From Methanobacteriota archaeon (lineage in GTDB: Archaea > Halobacteriota > Methanomicrobia > Methanomicrobiales > Methanoculleaceae), in NCBI GenBank assembly GCA_030446015.1, contig JASUSO010000012.1, positions 1 to 42,867 of the forward strand: a stretch of DNA of 42,867 nt. The letters are read 5' to 3'. A model generated the notes under the pieces. That model did not search any database. It saw only the letters and a list, made by a program, of their open reading frames with translations, and had not been told where the DNA came from. A program made the position numbers and the translations under genes. Below, piece by piece: positions 1 through 8,008 of the stretch. Position 1 is the first letter of the stretch. Every line of letters starts with the position of its first letter.

Positions 1-468
1 GTCCCGGTGATCGCCGTCGGCAAGGGCAACCCGCACAACATCACGTCGGTCGACGACTTTGCCCGGCCGGGGCTGAAGATCGCGCTCGGCGGCGTGAACA
101 CCACCGCCATCGGCAGGGCCGGCGACAAACTCTTCCGGGCGCACGGCATCCTCGACGCCGTCGAGACAAACGTCATCCTCCGGGGACCGACGATCAACGA
201 AGTGGTGGTCGCGATGAACATGGGCACGGCTGATGCCGCGCTCCTCACGCTCGATATGGTGAACCCCGAGACGATGGACACGATCGCTCTGGCGCAGGAA
301 GACAGCCTCACCCTTATCGTCCCGATAGGGGCGACCACCTTCACGGAGCAGCCGGACGCCGCTCAGGCGTTCGTCGAGTTCGTCACCTCCGACGAGGGGA
401 AGGCAATCTTTGTCGACCACGGGTTCCCGGCCTACCCCGACCCGGCATACGCGGGGGTGGAGCCATGA
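1..468 (+). CDS. wtpA: Tungstate/molybdate ABC transporter substrate-binding protein, 3' part
   Basis: The gene enters from the left edge, so only the last 155 residues are visible and the start is outside the window. The frame is open from base 1. The family binds the oxyanion outside the membrane and delivers it to the permease. Visible features typical of ModA/WtpA C-terminal lobes are a VGKGNPHNI segment, the LKIALGG...TAIGRAG strand-helix, and a tail with EQPDAAQAFVEFVTSDEG, which forms the last helix before GF.AYP. The stop codon overlaps the ATG of the TrmO-like gene (ATGA), so the two are translationally coupled. Transport function is supported by the permease and ATPase that follow. 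Tungstate versus molybdate cannot be decided here; tungstate is plausible because many methanogens use tungsten enzymes. Confidence 0.8.
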   Translation, partial: VPVIAVGKGNPHNITSVDDFARPGLKIALGGVNTTAIGRAGDKLFRAHGILDAVETNVILRGPTINEVVVAMNMGTADAALLTLDMVNPETMDTIALAQEDSLTLIVPIGATTFTEQPDAAQAFVEFVTSDEGKAIFVDHGFPAYPDPAYAGVEP

Positions 469-956
469 ACGGCACGGAATACACCTGCAGGGCCATCGGC
501 GTCGCCCGGACGCCGTTCACCGACCCGGCCGCCACCCCCATCCAGGCGACCTTCGCCACCGCCCGCGGGACGGTGGAGGTCTACCCCGAATTCCGGGACG
601 GTCTTGCGGCGCTCGCGGGGTTCTCCCACCTCATCCTCATCTACCGGTTCCACCGGGCCGCCGGTGAAGAAATCGCCGAACGACCGCTCGTCGACGGCAC
701 CGAACCGCACGGCATCTTCGCCACCCGGCACTTCAACCGCCCGAACATGCTCGGGATATCGGTCGTCAGGCTTACCGGGATTGACGGCGCCACGCTCGCC
801 GTCGAGGGCATCGACCTCCTGGACGGGACACCGATCCTCGACATCAAGCCCTACATCCCGGCGTTCGACAGCCTTCCCGATGCTGCCTCAGGGTGGGTGA
901 CGCCGCAGCACGTCGAGCAGATCAAAAAACAGAGCGCGTCCTTCAGGGTAGATTAA
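465..956 (+). CDS. TrmO/TsaA-like SAM-dependent methyltransferase
   Basis: The 163-residue protein matches the TsaA/TrmO beta-barrel family. It has an opening strand YTCRAIGVARTPF, the run FSHLILIYRFHRA, the segment GIFATRHFNRPNMLGISVV and LLDGTPILDIKPYIPAFD; the last two are hallmark stretches of the family. In bacteria TrmO adds the N6-methyl group to t6A37 of tRNA using S-adenosylmethionine. In archaea the substrate is less certain. The gene sits between the binding-protein and permease genes of the oxyanion importer. It overlaps the upstream stop (ATGA) and is followed 2 bases later by the permease GTG. This placement suggests co-expression with metal uptake and possibly a role other than tRNA modification, which is inference. 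Confidence 0.8.
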   Translation: MNGTEYTCRAIGVARTPFTDPAATPIQATFATARGTVEVYPEFRDGLAALAGFSHLILIYRFHRAAGEEIAERPLVDGTEPHGIFATRHFNRPNMLGISVVRLTGIDGATLAVEGIDLLDGTPILDIKPYIPAFDSLPDAASGWVTPQHVEQIKKQSASFRVD

Positions 957-958
957 CT

Positions 959-1771
959 GTGTTCCCGAACCGGGCCGCTCTCCCCCGCCCCTCCCCGTTC
1001 AAGGCGATCTTTCTCGCCGTCTCGTTTTGCCTGATCGCCTACATGCTCGTCGTCATCGCCGGCCTCGTGGTCTATCCGCCGCTCCCGGCTCTCATCGAGA
1101 GCCTGCTCTCCCCCGAGATCCTCTTTGCCGTCGAACTCTCGCTCGTCACCTCGGCGGTCTCTACCGCCTTCTGCGTCATCGCCGCCGTGCCGGTCGCCTA
1201 CTCGCTCGCCCGGTTCTCGTTTCCCGGCAGAGGGGTGGCAAACACCATCTTCAACATCCCGCTCACCCTCCCGCCGCTCGTTGCGGGCGTGGCGCTGCTC
1301 ATCTTCTACGGCCCCTCGACGTTCGGGAAGATGCTCTCGGAGTGGGGGCTTGATGTCATCTACACCCCGCTCGGGATCGTCGTCGCCCAGTTCTTCGTCA
1401 ACCTCCCTTACATGGTGAGGGGCACACGCTCGGCCTTCGAGACGATCAACCCCCGCTACGAGCATGTTGCCCGGACGCTCGGGTGCACCGAGTGGGGCGC
1501 GTTCCGCCAGGTCACCCTTCCTCTCGCCAGAAGCGGCCTCATCGCAGGTCTGGTCATCACATGGTCGAAGTCCATCGGGGAGTTCGGCGCGGTTCTCATG
1601 CTCGCGGGGGCCACCCGGATGAAGACCGAGACCCTGCCCATCGCGCTTTTCCTGAACATGTCGACGGGGGATCTCGACCTTGCCGTCGCCGCGTCCGTCA
1701 TCCTGATCGCCATATCGGTGATCTCGCTCGCGGTCTTTGAACGCTACACCGGCGGACGAGGGGTGTTCTAG
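959..1771 (+). CDS. wtpB: Tungstate/molybdate ABC transporter permease
   Basis: This is a 270-residue integral membrane protein of the ModB/WtpB type with about six membrane segments: an N-terminal helix in AIFLAVSFCLIAYMLVVIAG, further helices around residues 45-130, and a last helix near ASVILIAISVISLAVF. The conserved EAA loop for ATPase docking is seen as EHVARTLGCTEWGAFRQVTLP, with the typical A..LG....F..V.LP spacing. I chose the GTG at 959 because it follows the upstream stop by 2 bases and gives a normal family length. The frame stays open back to 893, but that start would overlap the TrmO-like gene by 64 bases. The stop is followed immediately by the ATPase GTG. Confidence 0.85.
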   Translation: MFPNRAALPRPSPFKAIFLAVSFCLIAYMLVVIAGLVVYPPLPALIESLLSPEILFAVELSLVTSAVSTAFCVIAAVPVAYSLARFSFPGRGVANTIFNIPLTLPPLVAGVALLIFYGPSTFGKMLSEWGLDVIYTPLGIVVAQFFVNLPYMVRGTRSAFETINPRYEHVARTLGCTEWGAFRQVTLPLARSGLIAGLVITWSKSIGEFGAVLMLAGATRMKTETLPIALFLNMSTGDLDLAVAASVILIAISVISLAVFERYTGGRGVF

Positions 1772-2821
1772 GTGCTCAGGATCGCCGGGCTCGCCAAACG
1801 TCTCGGGGACTTCGCTCTCGACGGCGTGGACCTGACCGTCGACGACGGCGAGTACTTCGTCGTCCTCGGCCCGACCGGCGCGGGAAAGACCATCCTCCTC
1901 GAGACCCTGGCAGGGATATACTCCCCGGACGCCGGAACGATCGATCTGGACGGCCTTGATATCACCCGCACCGACCCGAAAGACCGGGGGATCGGCATGG
2001 TCTACCAGGACTACATGCTCTTTCCCCACCTCACCGTCGGGGAGAACATCGGGTTCGGCCTCAAGCAGAGGAAGACCGATCCCGCCCGCATCAGGGAGAG
2101 CGTGCAGGAGACCGCGGCCCTCCTCGGGATCGGGCATCTCCTGGATCGGACGACGGGGACGCTCTCCGGCGGCGAGCAGCAGCGGGCGGCGATAGCCCGG
2201 GCGCTCGTCCTCCGGCCCCGCGTCCTGCTCCTCGACGAACCGCTCTCGGCGCTCGACACCGTCACCCGGGAACGGCTCCGGAGGGAACTGAAGGCGATCC
2301 ACCGGACGACCGAAACGACGGTCATCCACATCACCCACCACTTCGAGGACATATTCGCCCTCGCCGACCGGGTAGCGGTGATGCAGGACGGCAGGATCGT
2401 CCAGACGGGCACGCCTGATGAGGTCTTCCGGAAACCTGCCACCGAGTTCGTCGCCGCCTTCACCGGCATGGAAAACGTCTACTGCGGGGTATCGAGGGTC
2501 CAAAACGGGGAGGCAACGATCGACCTCGGGGAGATCGTCGTCCGGACTGTCACCGCGATCGAGGGCGACGTCTGCGTCGGCATCCGGCCTGAGGAGGTGA
2601 TCCTCTCCCGCCGGCCGTTCGAGTCGAGCGCCGCAAACACCTTCCCGGGCACGGTTGCTGAGATCCGGCAGAACGGCATGTTTTCGCGGGTCGTCGTGGA
2701 TACGGGGCTGCCTTTCGTCGCCGTCCTGACCCGGCAGAGCGTCGCCCGCCTGGGCCTCGTCGAGGGGGAGCCGGCGAATGTCACCTTCAAGGCTTCTGCG
2801 GTCCACGTCTTCAGGCGGTAG
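1772..2821 (+). CDS. wtpC: Tungstate/molybdate ABC transporter ATP-binding protein
   Basis: The 349-residue nucleotide-binding subunit powers the importer at the inner face of the membrane. Walker A is GPTGAGKT at residues 33-40, the signature LSGGEQQR lies near residue 131, Walker B LLLDEPLSALD near 151, and the switch His is in ITHHFED. The last 100 residues, from about VCVGIRPEEVILS, form a TOBE/Mop-type domain that in this family senses or positions the oxyanion. The start is a GTG directly abutting the permease stop, so permease and ATPase are coupled. The length fits ModC/WtpC-type ATPases (about 340-360). Confidence 0.88.
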   Translation: MLRIAGLAKRLGDFALDGVDLTVDDGEYFVVLGPTGAGKTILLETLAGIYSPDAGTIDLDGLDITRTDPKDRGIGMVYQDYMLFPHLTVGENIGFGLKQRKTDPARIRESVQETAALLGIGHLLDRTTGTLSGGEQQRAAIARALVLRPRVLLLDEPLSALDTVTRERLRRELKAIHRTTETTVIHITHHFEDIFALADRVAVMQDGRIVQTGTPDEVFRKPATEFVAAFTGMENVYCGVSRVQNGEATIDLGEIVVRTVTAIEGDVCVGIRPEEVILSRRPFESSAANTFPGTVAEIRQNGMFSRVVVDTGLPFVAVLTRQSVARLGLVEGEPANVTFKASAVHVFRR

Positions 2822-2830
2822 CATTTATCC
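2822..2830 (+). promoter_or_regulatory. TATA-like element for the deformylase-like gene
   Basis: CATTTATCC lies 26-34 bases before the ATG at 2856 and just after the wtpC stop. The spacing fits a leaderless or near-leaderless transcript. Similar TTTATCC/TTTATCG boxes precede other genes in this window. Confidence 0.4.
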
Positions 2831-2855
2831 GGTCACCCGGCGCAGGGGCGAACCG

Positions 2856-3377
2856 ATGGATGCCGATGATATCCGGGAAGAACTCGTCTTTGCCGCTCAA
2901 GAGGCCGCCCTCGCCGACCGGTTCGGGATACCCCCCGATGCGCTCGTCCCCCTCCTCTTCTCCCTCCGCTACGGGGGCGACTGGAGCTACGCCGCGGAGG
3001 GGCTCACCGCCATATCGGCGGTGAAGAAGACTACGGTCTACGATGACGAACGGCTGATCGGCTACTCGCTTGAGGAGACCTACCTCTTCGTCGACCCGGT
3101 ACTCCTGCACAGGGAGGGAACCGTCTACCGGCTGGAGAAGTGCGGCAGCGCTCCCGCGCGGCTGCTCGTAAAACGGCCCTACCGGTTGCGGCTCGGCGCT
3201 CGCCGGGTCATCAGGGCGACCGTTCACCCGCTCGAGAGAACGATCCGGGCCGAAGACCTCGGTGCCGCGGAGATGACGTTTACAGGCTCCACCGCCTACG
3301 GGATCGACCACGAGATGGAGCACCTCGCCGGGCGCGAGATCCGCGGGGAGGGGCTCCGGACCTTCCGGTTCGGGTGA
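2856..3377 (+). CDS. Divergent peptide-deformylase-like protein
   Basis: The protein has 173 residues. Near the C-terminus it carries YGIDHEMEHLAGREI, which fits the third peptide-deformylase motif (HExDHL.G). Upstream, LEKCGSAPARLL resembles the second motif (EGCLS.P), which supplies the metal-binding Cys. Together these give a plausible Cys plus two His metal site and a catalytic Glu. The first motif (GxGxAAxQ) is only loosely recognisable in PPDALVPLLFSLRYGGDWSY. The ATG at 2856 was chosen because the earlier in-frame ATG at 2778 lies inside wtpC and a TATA-like box sits just upstream of 2856. Archaea do not start translation with formyl-methionine, so the classical substrate is absent. 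It may deformylate or hydrolyse something else, or it may be a non-catalytic metal protein. Confidence 0.6.
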   Translation: MDADDIREELVFAAQEAALADRFGIPPDALVPLLFSLRYGGDWSYAAEGLTAISAVKKTTVYDDERLIGYSLEETYLFVDPVLLHREGTVYRLEKCGSAPARLLVKRPYRLRLGARRVIRATVHPLERTIRAEDLGAAEMTFTGSTAYGIDHEMEHLAGREIRGEGLRTFRFG

Positions 3378-3482
3378 GGAAGTTTGTGCGGCCGGGAGAA
3401 TAGAACGCCATATAACGCTCTCGTACGACCACACCCCTAAAAGGGAAGATGTGTTGTGGGGAGGCCGGCCCCGAACCGCCCC

Positions 3483-3641
3483 TTACACCTTCCGGAACAG
3501 GTTCTTCTCCGCACCGCACCGGGAGCAGGCCCAGTTCTCGGGCAGATCCGCAAACTCCGTGCGGGGCTCGACACCACGGCCGGGCTCGCCGGCCCTGGGG
3601 TTGTAGACGTAGCCGCAGAGTCCGCACCGGTATGAATCCAT
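3483..3641 (-). CDS. Rubredoxin (first of two)
   Basis: The 52-residue protein has the two rubredoxin knuckles CGLCGYVYNP and WACSRCG, which hold one iron with four Cys. It also carries the usual aromatic core residues and a DLPENWAC loop. Rubredoxins carry single electrons in the cytoplasm, often to oxygen- or peroxide-detoxifying enzymes in anaerobes. A GGTGA ribosome-binding site lies upstream of two consecutive ATG codons (3644 and 3641). I chose 3641 because its spacing from GGTGA matches the paralogue at 3898-4056, where the same MDSYRC start is used. The gene stands alone behind its own leader of about 250 bases, downstream of the second rubredoxin. Confidence 0.93.
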   Translation of the reverse strand: MDSYRCGLCGYVYNPRAGEPGRGVEPRTEFADLPENWACSRCGAEKNLFRKV

Positions 3642-3644
3642 CAT

Positions 3645-3897
3645 CTCTTCACCTCACCGCCCCGACCGGCCGCAACGTCGACGGGGCACGGCACCATGCA
3701 TCCTCATGGGGATAAGTACTCCGGTCGGGGGAGGAAGAACCCTGCAGGGAGGTCTTCACGGGCGAATCGCTCTTTGGGGCGGGCGATATACGGAGGGGAG
3801 ACCGAGGTTTCGGCTTGTGCGAAAAAAGGGAGCAATACGCCAGCCGGCGTGTATCGTCGGGAGAGAAGACCGGAGTCCGGTCAGGAACCGCTCTCCC
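3645..3897. other. Gap between the two rubredoxin genes
   Basis: These 253 bases hold no convincing gene. On the minus strand a TACTTATCC box near 3710-3718 could be the promoter of the downstream rubredoxin, giving it a leader of about 45-50 bases. If so, the two paralogues can be transcribed separately. Confidence 0.4.
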
Positions 3898-4056
3898 TTA
3901 CACCTTCTTGAACCGGCTCTTCGGTGCTTTGCACCGGGGGCACTTCCAGGTATCGGGCAGGTCTTCAAAGGCAGTGCCGGCCTTGATGCCCTGGCCGGCG
4001 TCGCCGATAGCAGGGTTGTAGATGTAGCCGCACAGCATGCAGCGGTATGAATCCAT
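3898..4056 (-). CDS. Rubredoxin (second of two)
   Basis: The 52-residue protein begins [15 protein letters not shown] and has a second knuckle [10 protein letters not shown], so all four iron-binding Cys are present. It is collinear with the rubredoxin at 3483-3641 without gaps and clearly a tandem paralogue. The surfaces differ: this copy is richer in Lys ([15 protein letters not shown]), while the other is more acidic, which may mean different partners. The ribosome-binding site GGTGAAG lies 8-9 bases before the ATG. A GTTTATCCG box on this strand at about 4131-4139 may be its promoter. The HerA-like gene upstream ends at 4142. Confidence 0.93.
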   Translation of the reverse strand: MDSYRCMLCGYIYNPAIGDAGQGIKAGTAFEDLPDTWKCPRCKAPKSRFKKV

Positions 4057-4141
4057 TGTTTCTTCACCTCTCCGCCCACCGGCCGCAAGAGCGGCAGGGC
4101 ATGAGATCTCATTTACTCTCGCGTGCGGATAAACGCTCCGG

Positions 4142-5752
4142 TCACGAGCCCGAAAAGAGGAGTTCTTTCCCCGTGCAGCCGTCGAGAACGATCGAGCGCT
4201 CTCCCCGCTCCGAGGCGAACCGGATCAGGTAGACCGGGTAGTAGATCGTATCGAACCCGACGATCTCCGCCGTGGGCTCGAGCCCCTTGAGGATCGTCCG
4301 GAGAGACGACTCCGTAACCCTCATCTCGAGAGATTCCCCGCGGAGGGGCTCCATCGGCGGGAGGTCGCCCGACCCCGGACGGAGGGCGGAGAGCGCCGGG
4401 ACGTCCGCCGCAAGCAGGGGGACGTAGACCGTCGTATCGCCCACCGTCTTCATCTCCGTGATGAGTTTCGCACCGGCAAGGCTCTTTATCGCCTTCTTCA
4501 CCGCGGCCGGCGCGAGGTGAGTATCGGCCTCGATCTCGGCCAGGGTCGAACCGCCGTTCGCGAGCCCGGCAACGACCCTCACCGCGGCCTCATCGAGCCC
4601 CAGGAGCTCCGAGAACCCCGGTCGGACCTTCAGGCCGCGATCGATCTCGACGATGCAGCCGGTGGATGCATCGACGACGAACGACGCCGTCTTCGTAGAT
4701 CTCCGGAGCAGCCCGCCGATGTAGCGGATATCCACCCGATGAAGCGGCCGGTAGACCCGTTCCCCGGAGACGATCCGCTCCTCCGGCTCAAGGAATAGGA
4801 ATCGGCGCTTCCGCTTCCCCTTCGCGATATCGAGCGCCTCCTCGCGGAGCAGCACCGGGATAACCGCATTCGCAGCGGCTTGCGGCGGATCCGCCGGCTC
4901 GGCCGGGGAGACCTCCTCGGGGCCGCAGGGTTCCGCCCGGACGGGCTCCGGCGGCCTGGGTTCGGCGGGCCTGACCGGCCGTGCGGGCACGAGCCGGGGC
5001 GTCAGCCCCCGGTGCTCGCAGAGCCGGTCGCGGAACCGCATCCGGACCTTCTCGCGGGAGAGGCCGCCCATCACGAAGAACTCCCCGGGCTCGAGCTCCG
5101 CGAGTTCCGCGACCTCTTTCCGGGACGAGAAGAAGAGGCCGACCGCTTTCAAGTCGTTCTCTATCGAGAGTTTCCCGATGATCTGGTTGTTGCACTGCGA
5201 GAGGACGTTCTTCGTCACGAGCGACGGCCGCTGGGTCGCGACTAAGAGGCCGAGCCCGCGTTTGCGCCCCCGGCGGGAGATCTCCTCGATCTTCTTGATA
5301 GAGTCGCCGGATTGGGGGATGAACTTGTCAGCCTCCTCCACGATCAGCAGGAAGGGTTTCTTGAGCCCGCTCTCGAGGTCGTAGAGGACGTCAGCGAGGA
5401 GAGATACCTTCGCCTGCATATCGGTCTCCGAGACATCGTAGATCACCGCCGTCCGGGAGCAGATCGCGTTCTGCATCAGGTCCCGGATGTTCGCCCGCTC
5501 GATATCCACGTCGCAGTCGTCGCCGGAACCGATCCAGAGGAGGTGGAACCGATCCCGAAGCGAGGAGTACTCTCCCTCCGTATCGATGAGGCAGAACCCC
5601 ACCCGCGCCTGCAGGAGCTGCTCGCAGATGACCGCGATGCTCCAGCTCTTCCCGGCGCCGGACTGCGCGATGATGCAGGTCCTTCCCGTAACCAGTTCCT
5701 GGGCATCGACGGCGACGTCGCGGTCGCCGGCCTTCCCGATCACGATCTCCAT
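4142..5752 (-). CDS. HerA/FtsK-like DUF87 ATPase with C-terminal winged-helix region
   Basis: The protein has 536 residues. The N-terminal ATPase has a Walker [12 protein letters not shown] near residues 27-37, a Walker [12 protein letters not shown] near 135, an arginine-rich segment [19 protein letters not shown] and the [10 protein letters not shown] region, all typical of HerA-type pumping ATPases. A low-complexity Pro/Glu/Arg linker (about residues 255-295) follows. The C-terminal part has a helix-turn-helix-like stretch around [23 protein letters not shown] and a second alpha/beta piece. Known relatives act on DNA in repair, or move DNA or proteins. No NurA nuclease is adjacent, so a role in HerA-NurA end resection is not supported here. 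It may instead be a membrane- or chromatin-linked regulator. It is a single gene on the minus strand. Confidence 0.75.
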   Translation of the reverse strand: MEIVIGKAGDRDVAVDAQELVTGRTCIIAQSGAGKSWSIAVICEQLLQARVGFCLIDTEGEYSSLRDRFHLLWIGSGDDCDVDIERANIRDLMQNAICSRTAVIYDVSETDMQAKVSLLADVLYDLESGLKKPFLLIVEEADKFIPQSGDSIKKIEEISRRGRKRGLGLLVATQRPSLVTKNVLSQCNNQIIGKLSIENDLKAVGLFFSSRKEVAELAELEPGEFFVMGGLSREKVRMRFRDRLCEHRGLTPRLVPARPVRPAEPRPPEPVRAEPCGPEEVSPAEPADPPQAAANAVIPVLLREEALDIAKGKRKRRFLFLEPEERIVSGERVYRPLHRVDIRYIGGLLRRSTKTASFVVDASTGCIVEIDRGLKVRPGFSELLGLDEAAVRVVAGLANGGSTLAEIEADTHLAPAAVKKAIKSLAGAKLITEMKTVGDTTVYVPLLAADVPALSALRPGSGDLPPMEPLRGESLEMRVTESSLRTILKGLEPTAEIVGFDTIYYPVYLIRFASERGERSIVLDGCTGKELLFSGS

Positions 5753-5838
5753 CGGCTCAAAGAGATCACAGGACGGCGGGAGGTTTAACGTTTCCTCTTC
5801 GCTTCAGGTGGGTCTGTTTGCGAATTTGGCCCCGCTCG

Positions 5839-7215
5839 TCAGCATCTATTTCTGCGGAGCGAGAGGAAGACCCCGAAGACCGAAAGAACCGCAAAGGCGA
5901 GGAAGATCAGCCGCAGGCTCGCGAGGAACTCCGGGAAGATCGCCGGGGTGACGACCGTCGATCCCATGATGACCGCAAAGACCACGAGAACCGCCCCCAT
6001 GCTCAGCATCATCCCGAGCGACCGCATCATCGCCACCATCGCCGACGCGCTCCCGTAGTAGCGTTTCTCCACGCAGCCCATGATCGCGGCGGTGTTCGGG
6101 GACGAGAAGATCCCGAGCCCCACGCCCAGCAGCACGAGGAGAGCAAGGATCACAGCGATCGGCGTCGCCTCATCGAGCAGGGAGAAGCCGAAGAGGCCCA
6201 CCGCCGTAACCACCATCCCCACCGAAGCGACGAGCCCGGGCTGCATCCGGTCGGCCAGGCGGCCCGCCATCGGGGCGACGAAGACCTGGACGATCGGCTG
6301 GAGGAGGAGCAGGGTGCCCGCGGTGACGGGTTCGTAGCCCCGGATGTACTGGAGGTAGAGGGAGAGGAGGAAACCGACCGCGAACGTGGCGCTGTAGTTG
6401 ATCAGGGCGGCGGCGTTCGAGGCGGCAAAGACCCGGTTCTTCTCAAGCAGCGTCACCGGGAGGAGCGGGTTCTGGCGGCCGCGCTCCACCCGGAAGAAGG
6501 CAACCCCGAGCACCAGGGCCACCGCAAGGAGCGTCGCGCCGGTCGGGGTGGTCACCCAGGCCAGGCCAAGGAAGAGGCAGAGGATCAGGGCGGAGGAGAG
6601 GACCAGGCCCGCAACGTCGAACTGCTCCCGCTGCCGCTCGTTTAAGAATGCCGGGAACTTCCCGGCGTAGAAGAGGACCGGGACGGCGAGGAGCGCGGTC
6701 ACGATGAAGATGCTCCGCCAGCCGAGGAACTGGGTCAGGGCGCCGCCGAGAAACGGCCCGAGCGAGAGCCCGGCGTAGACCGCCGTCGTGTTCAGCCCGA
6801 TCGCGTAGCCCCGCTCTCCGGGCGGGTAGAGCTGGGTGATCAGGGCCACGCTGTTTGCGTAGATCATGGCGCCGCCCACCCCCTGGATGAACCGGAAGGC
6901 GAGGAGGAGATCCATCGTGGGCGTGAAGACGGTGAGGAGGGAGCCGCCGGTGTAGACCGCGATCCCGGCCAGGAAGACGGTGACCCTCCCCCGCGAGTCG
7001 CCGAACTTTCCTGCCGGGAGGAGGAAGAGGACCGACGCGAGGAGGTAGGTGCTCGTGACCCAGGCAAGCGTGGCGGCGTCGGCGGAGAACTCCCCGCCGA
7101 TGGCAGGCAGGGCGAGGTTGATCGCGGAGCCCGTGAAGGGGTTGAGGAACGTGGCGACGGTGACCAGTATGAGGATGAACCTTCGCGAATACGGCGTACT
7201 CTCTTCATGCTCCAC
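5839..7215 (-). CDS. MFS multidrug exporter, EmrB/QacA (DHA2) type
   Basis: The product of about 458 residues is a polytopic membrane protein with roughly 12-14 membrane helices. It carries the MFS loop-2 motif GKFGDSRGR, the early motif NLALPAIGGEF typical of DHA2 drug:proton antiporters, and LAWVTSTYLLA. It probably expels lipophilic or cationic compounds using the proton or sodium gradient. I chose the GTG at 7215, which reads MEHEESTPYSRRF, because a GAGGG element lies 5 bases upstream and the preceding residues look non-conserved. The frame is also open to a GTG at 7278. The small broken membrane-protein gene starts 111 bases away in the divergent direction. Confidence 0.85.
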   Translation of the reverse strand: MEHEESTPYSRRFILILVTVATFLNPFTGSAINLALPAIGGEFSADAATLAWVTSTYLLASVLFLLPAGKFGDSRGRVTVFLAGIAVYTGGSLLTVFTPTMDLLLAFRFIQGVGGAMIYANSVALITQLYPPGERGYAIGLNTTAVYAGLSLGPFLGGALTQFLGWRSIFIVTALLAVPVLFYAGKFPAFLNERQREQFDVAGLVLSSALILCLFLGLAWVTTPTGATLLAVALVLGVAFFRVERGRQNPLLPVTLLEKNRVFAASNAAALINYSATFAVGFLLSLYLQYIRGYEPVTAGTLLLLQPIVQVFVAPMAGRLADRMQPGLVASVGMVVTAVGLFGFSLLDEATPIAVILALLVLLGVGLGIFSSPNTAAIMGCVEKRYYGSASAMVAMMRSLGMMLSMGAVLVVFAVIMGSTVVTPAIFPEFLASLRLIFLAFAVLSVFGVFLSLRRNRC

Positions 7216-7325
7216 GGTATCCCTCGTACTCCCGGTATGCGTGATAGAGGTATTTGCGGCGAACTCAGATAAGGGCACTGTCGCCGCCCACGGACTACGT
7301 TAAGGAGAACGGCACCGGAGAGGGT

Positions 7326-7589
7326 ATGCCCGGCCCGACCCCCGGTGCCCGGGAGGAACTCCGCGGCCTCTCGATCCGGCTCATCCTCTTCCTCGGCGCG
7401 GCAAGCCTCTTCGGGACGGCGTGATTCGTGGGGAGCGCCGCGATGGGCGTCCTCTACGACGTATCGGTCGGGCATATCGTCGCGTATATCGTCGCCGCCG
7501 AGGCTGCGGCGGTCGTCGCTTACCTCTGGATGTACCGCTCCCGGATCGCGGTGAGGCTCCAGGAGGGGCTCGGGGAGATCATCCCATGA
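7326..7589 (+). pseudogene. Small two-helix membrane protein gene interrupted by in-frame TGA
   Basis: Reading from ATG 7326 gives 32 codons (ending SLFGTA), then TGA at 7422-7424. The same frame then continues without a break (FVGSAAMGVLYDV...) to TGA at 7587. The joined product would have 87 residues and two hydrophobic helices (IRLILFLGAASLFG and GHIVAYIVAAEAAAVVAYLW), followed by a basic tail. Codon third positions are almost all G or C on both sides of the TGA, as in real genes of this genome. This points to one gene with a recent nonsense change, perhaps TGG (Trp) to TGA. A shorter protein could start at ATG 7440, which has GGGGAG 7 bases upstream. A sequencing error or programmed readthrough cannot be excluded. 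Confidence 0.55.
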
Positions 7590-7953
7590 CGCTGCGCCGC
7601 GAGACCATCCACGCTTTCAGCGCCCCGCCGATCGCGCCGCCGACGGCACCGAGGAAGCCGAAGTAGACGGCGAGGGCGAAGAGGAGGACGGCGACCCCAA
7701 GACCGATGAGAGCACCGATTGGGCCGAGGAGCGCCGTCCCGCCGACAACGGCGACGACCGAGAAGATTGCGGCGACGACGAGCCCGCCGATAAGCCCGCC
7801 GAGCGCGCCCCGAGCCGCCCCCGGGGGCCCGAGGTAGCCGCCGATGATCCCTCCGACGATCGGGCCGCCTACCGGGAAGAACGGGCTGATGAAGAGCATG
7901 AATATGATGCCCACCAGCGGAGAGAGCCAGTAGGGACTGTCCTGGTTTGCCAA
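7579..7953 (-). CDS. DUF5518-type glycine-rich membrane protein
   Basis: The protein has about 124 residues and four hydrophobic stretches. GIIGGYLGPP and GGLIGGLV glycine zippers and FLGAVGGAIGGAL near the end fit the archaeal DUF5518 group, whose function is unknown. The preferred start is the TTG at 7953, because GGAGG lies 6 bases upstream. An ATG at 8001 would add 16 residues with no ribosome-binding site. Its 3' end overlaps the broken small membrane-protein gene by 11 bases on the opposite strand. It follows a second DUF5518 protein, and the two probably form an operon. Confidence 0.7.
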   Translation of the reverse strand: MANQDSPYWLSPLVGIIFMLFISPFFPVGGPIVGGIIGGYLGPPGAARGALGGLIGGLVVAAIFSVVAVVGGTALLGPIGALIGLGVAVLLFALAVYFGFLGAVGGAIGGALKAWMVSRRSVMG

Positions 7954-8008
7954 GCACGCCTCCGATATGAGATGAGCCGGGGAGAAGACCCCGGCGCTCA
8001 ACCTCCGA

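Noticed and set aside
953-2824. Very long open frame on the minus strand opposite the permease and ATPase genes
   Set aside because: It is an antisense shadow of two clearly conserved genes; its product is a low-complexity Asp/Arg/Gly/Pro string with no domain. High GC removes stop codons.
7422-7424. Selenocysteine codon
   Set aside because: No selenoprotein family matches the short membrane protein, and a Trp codon change is the simpler explanation. I saw no evidence for a SECIS element.
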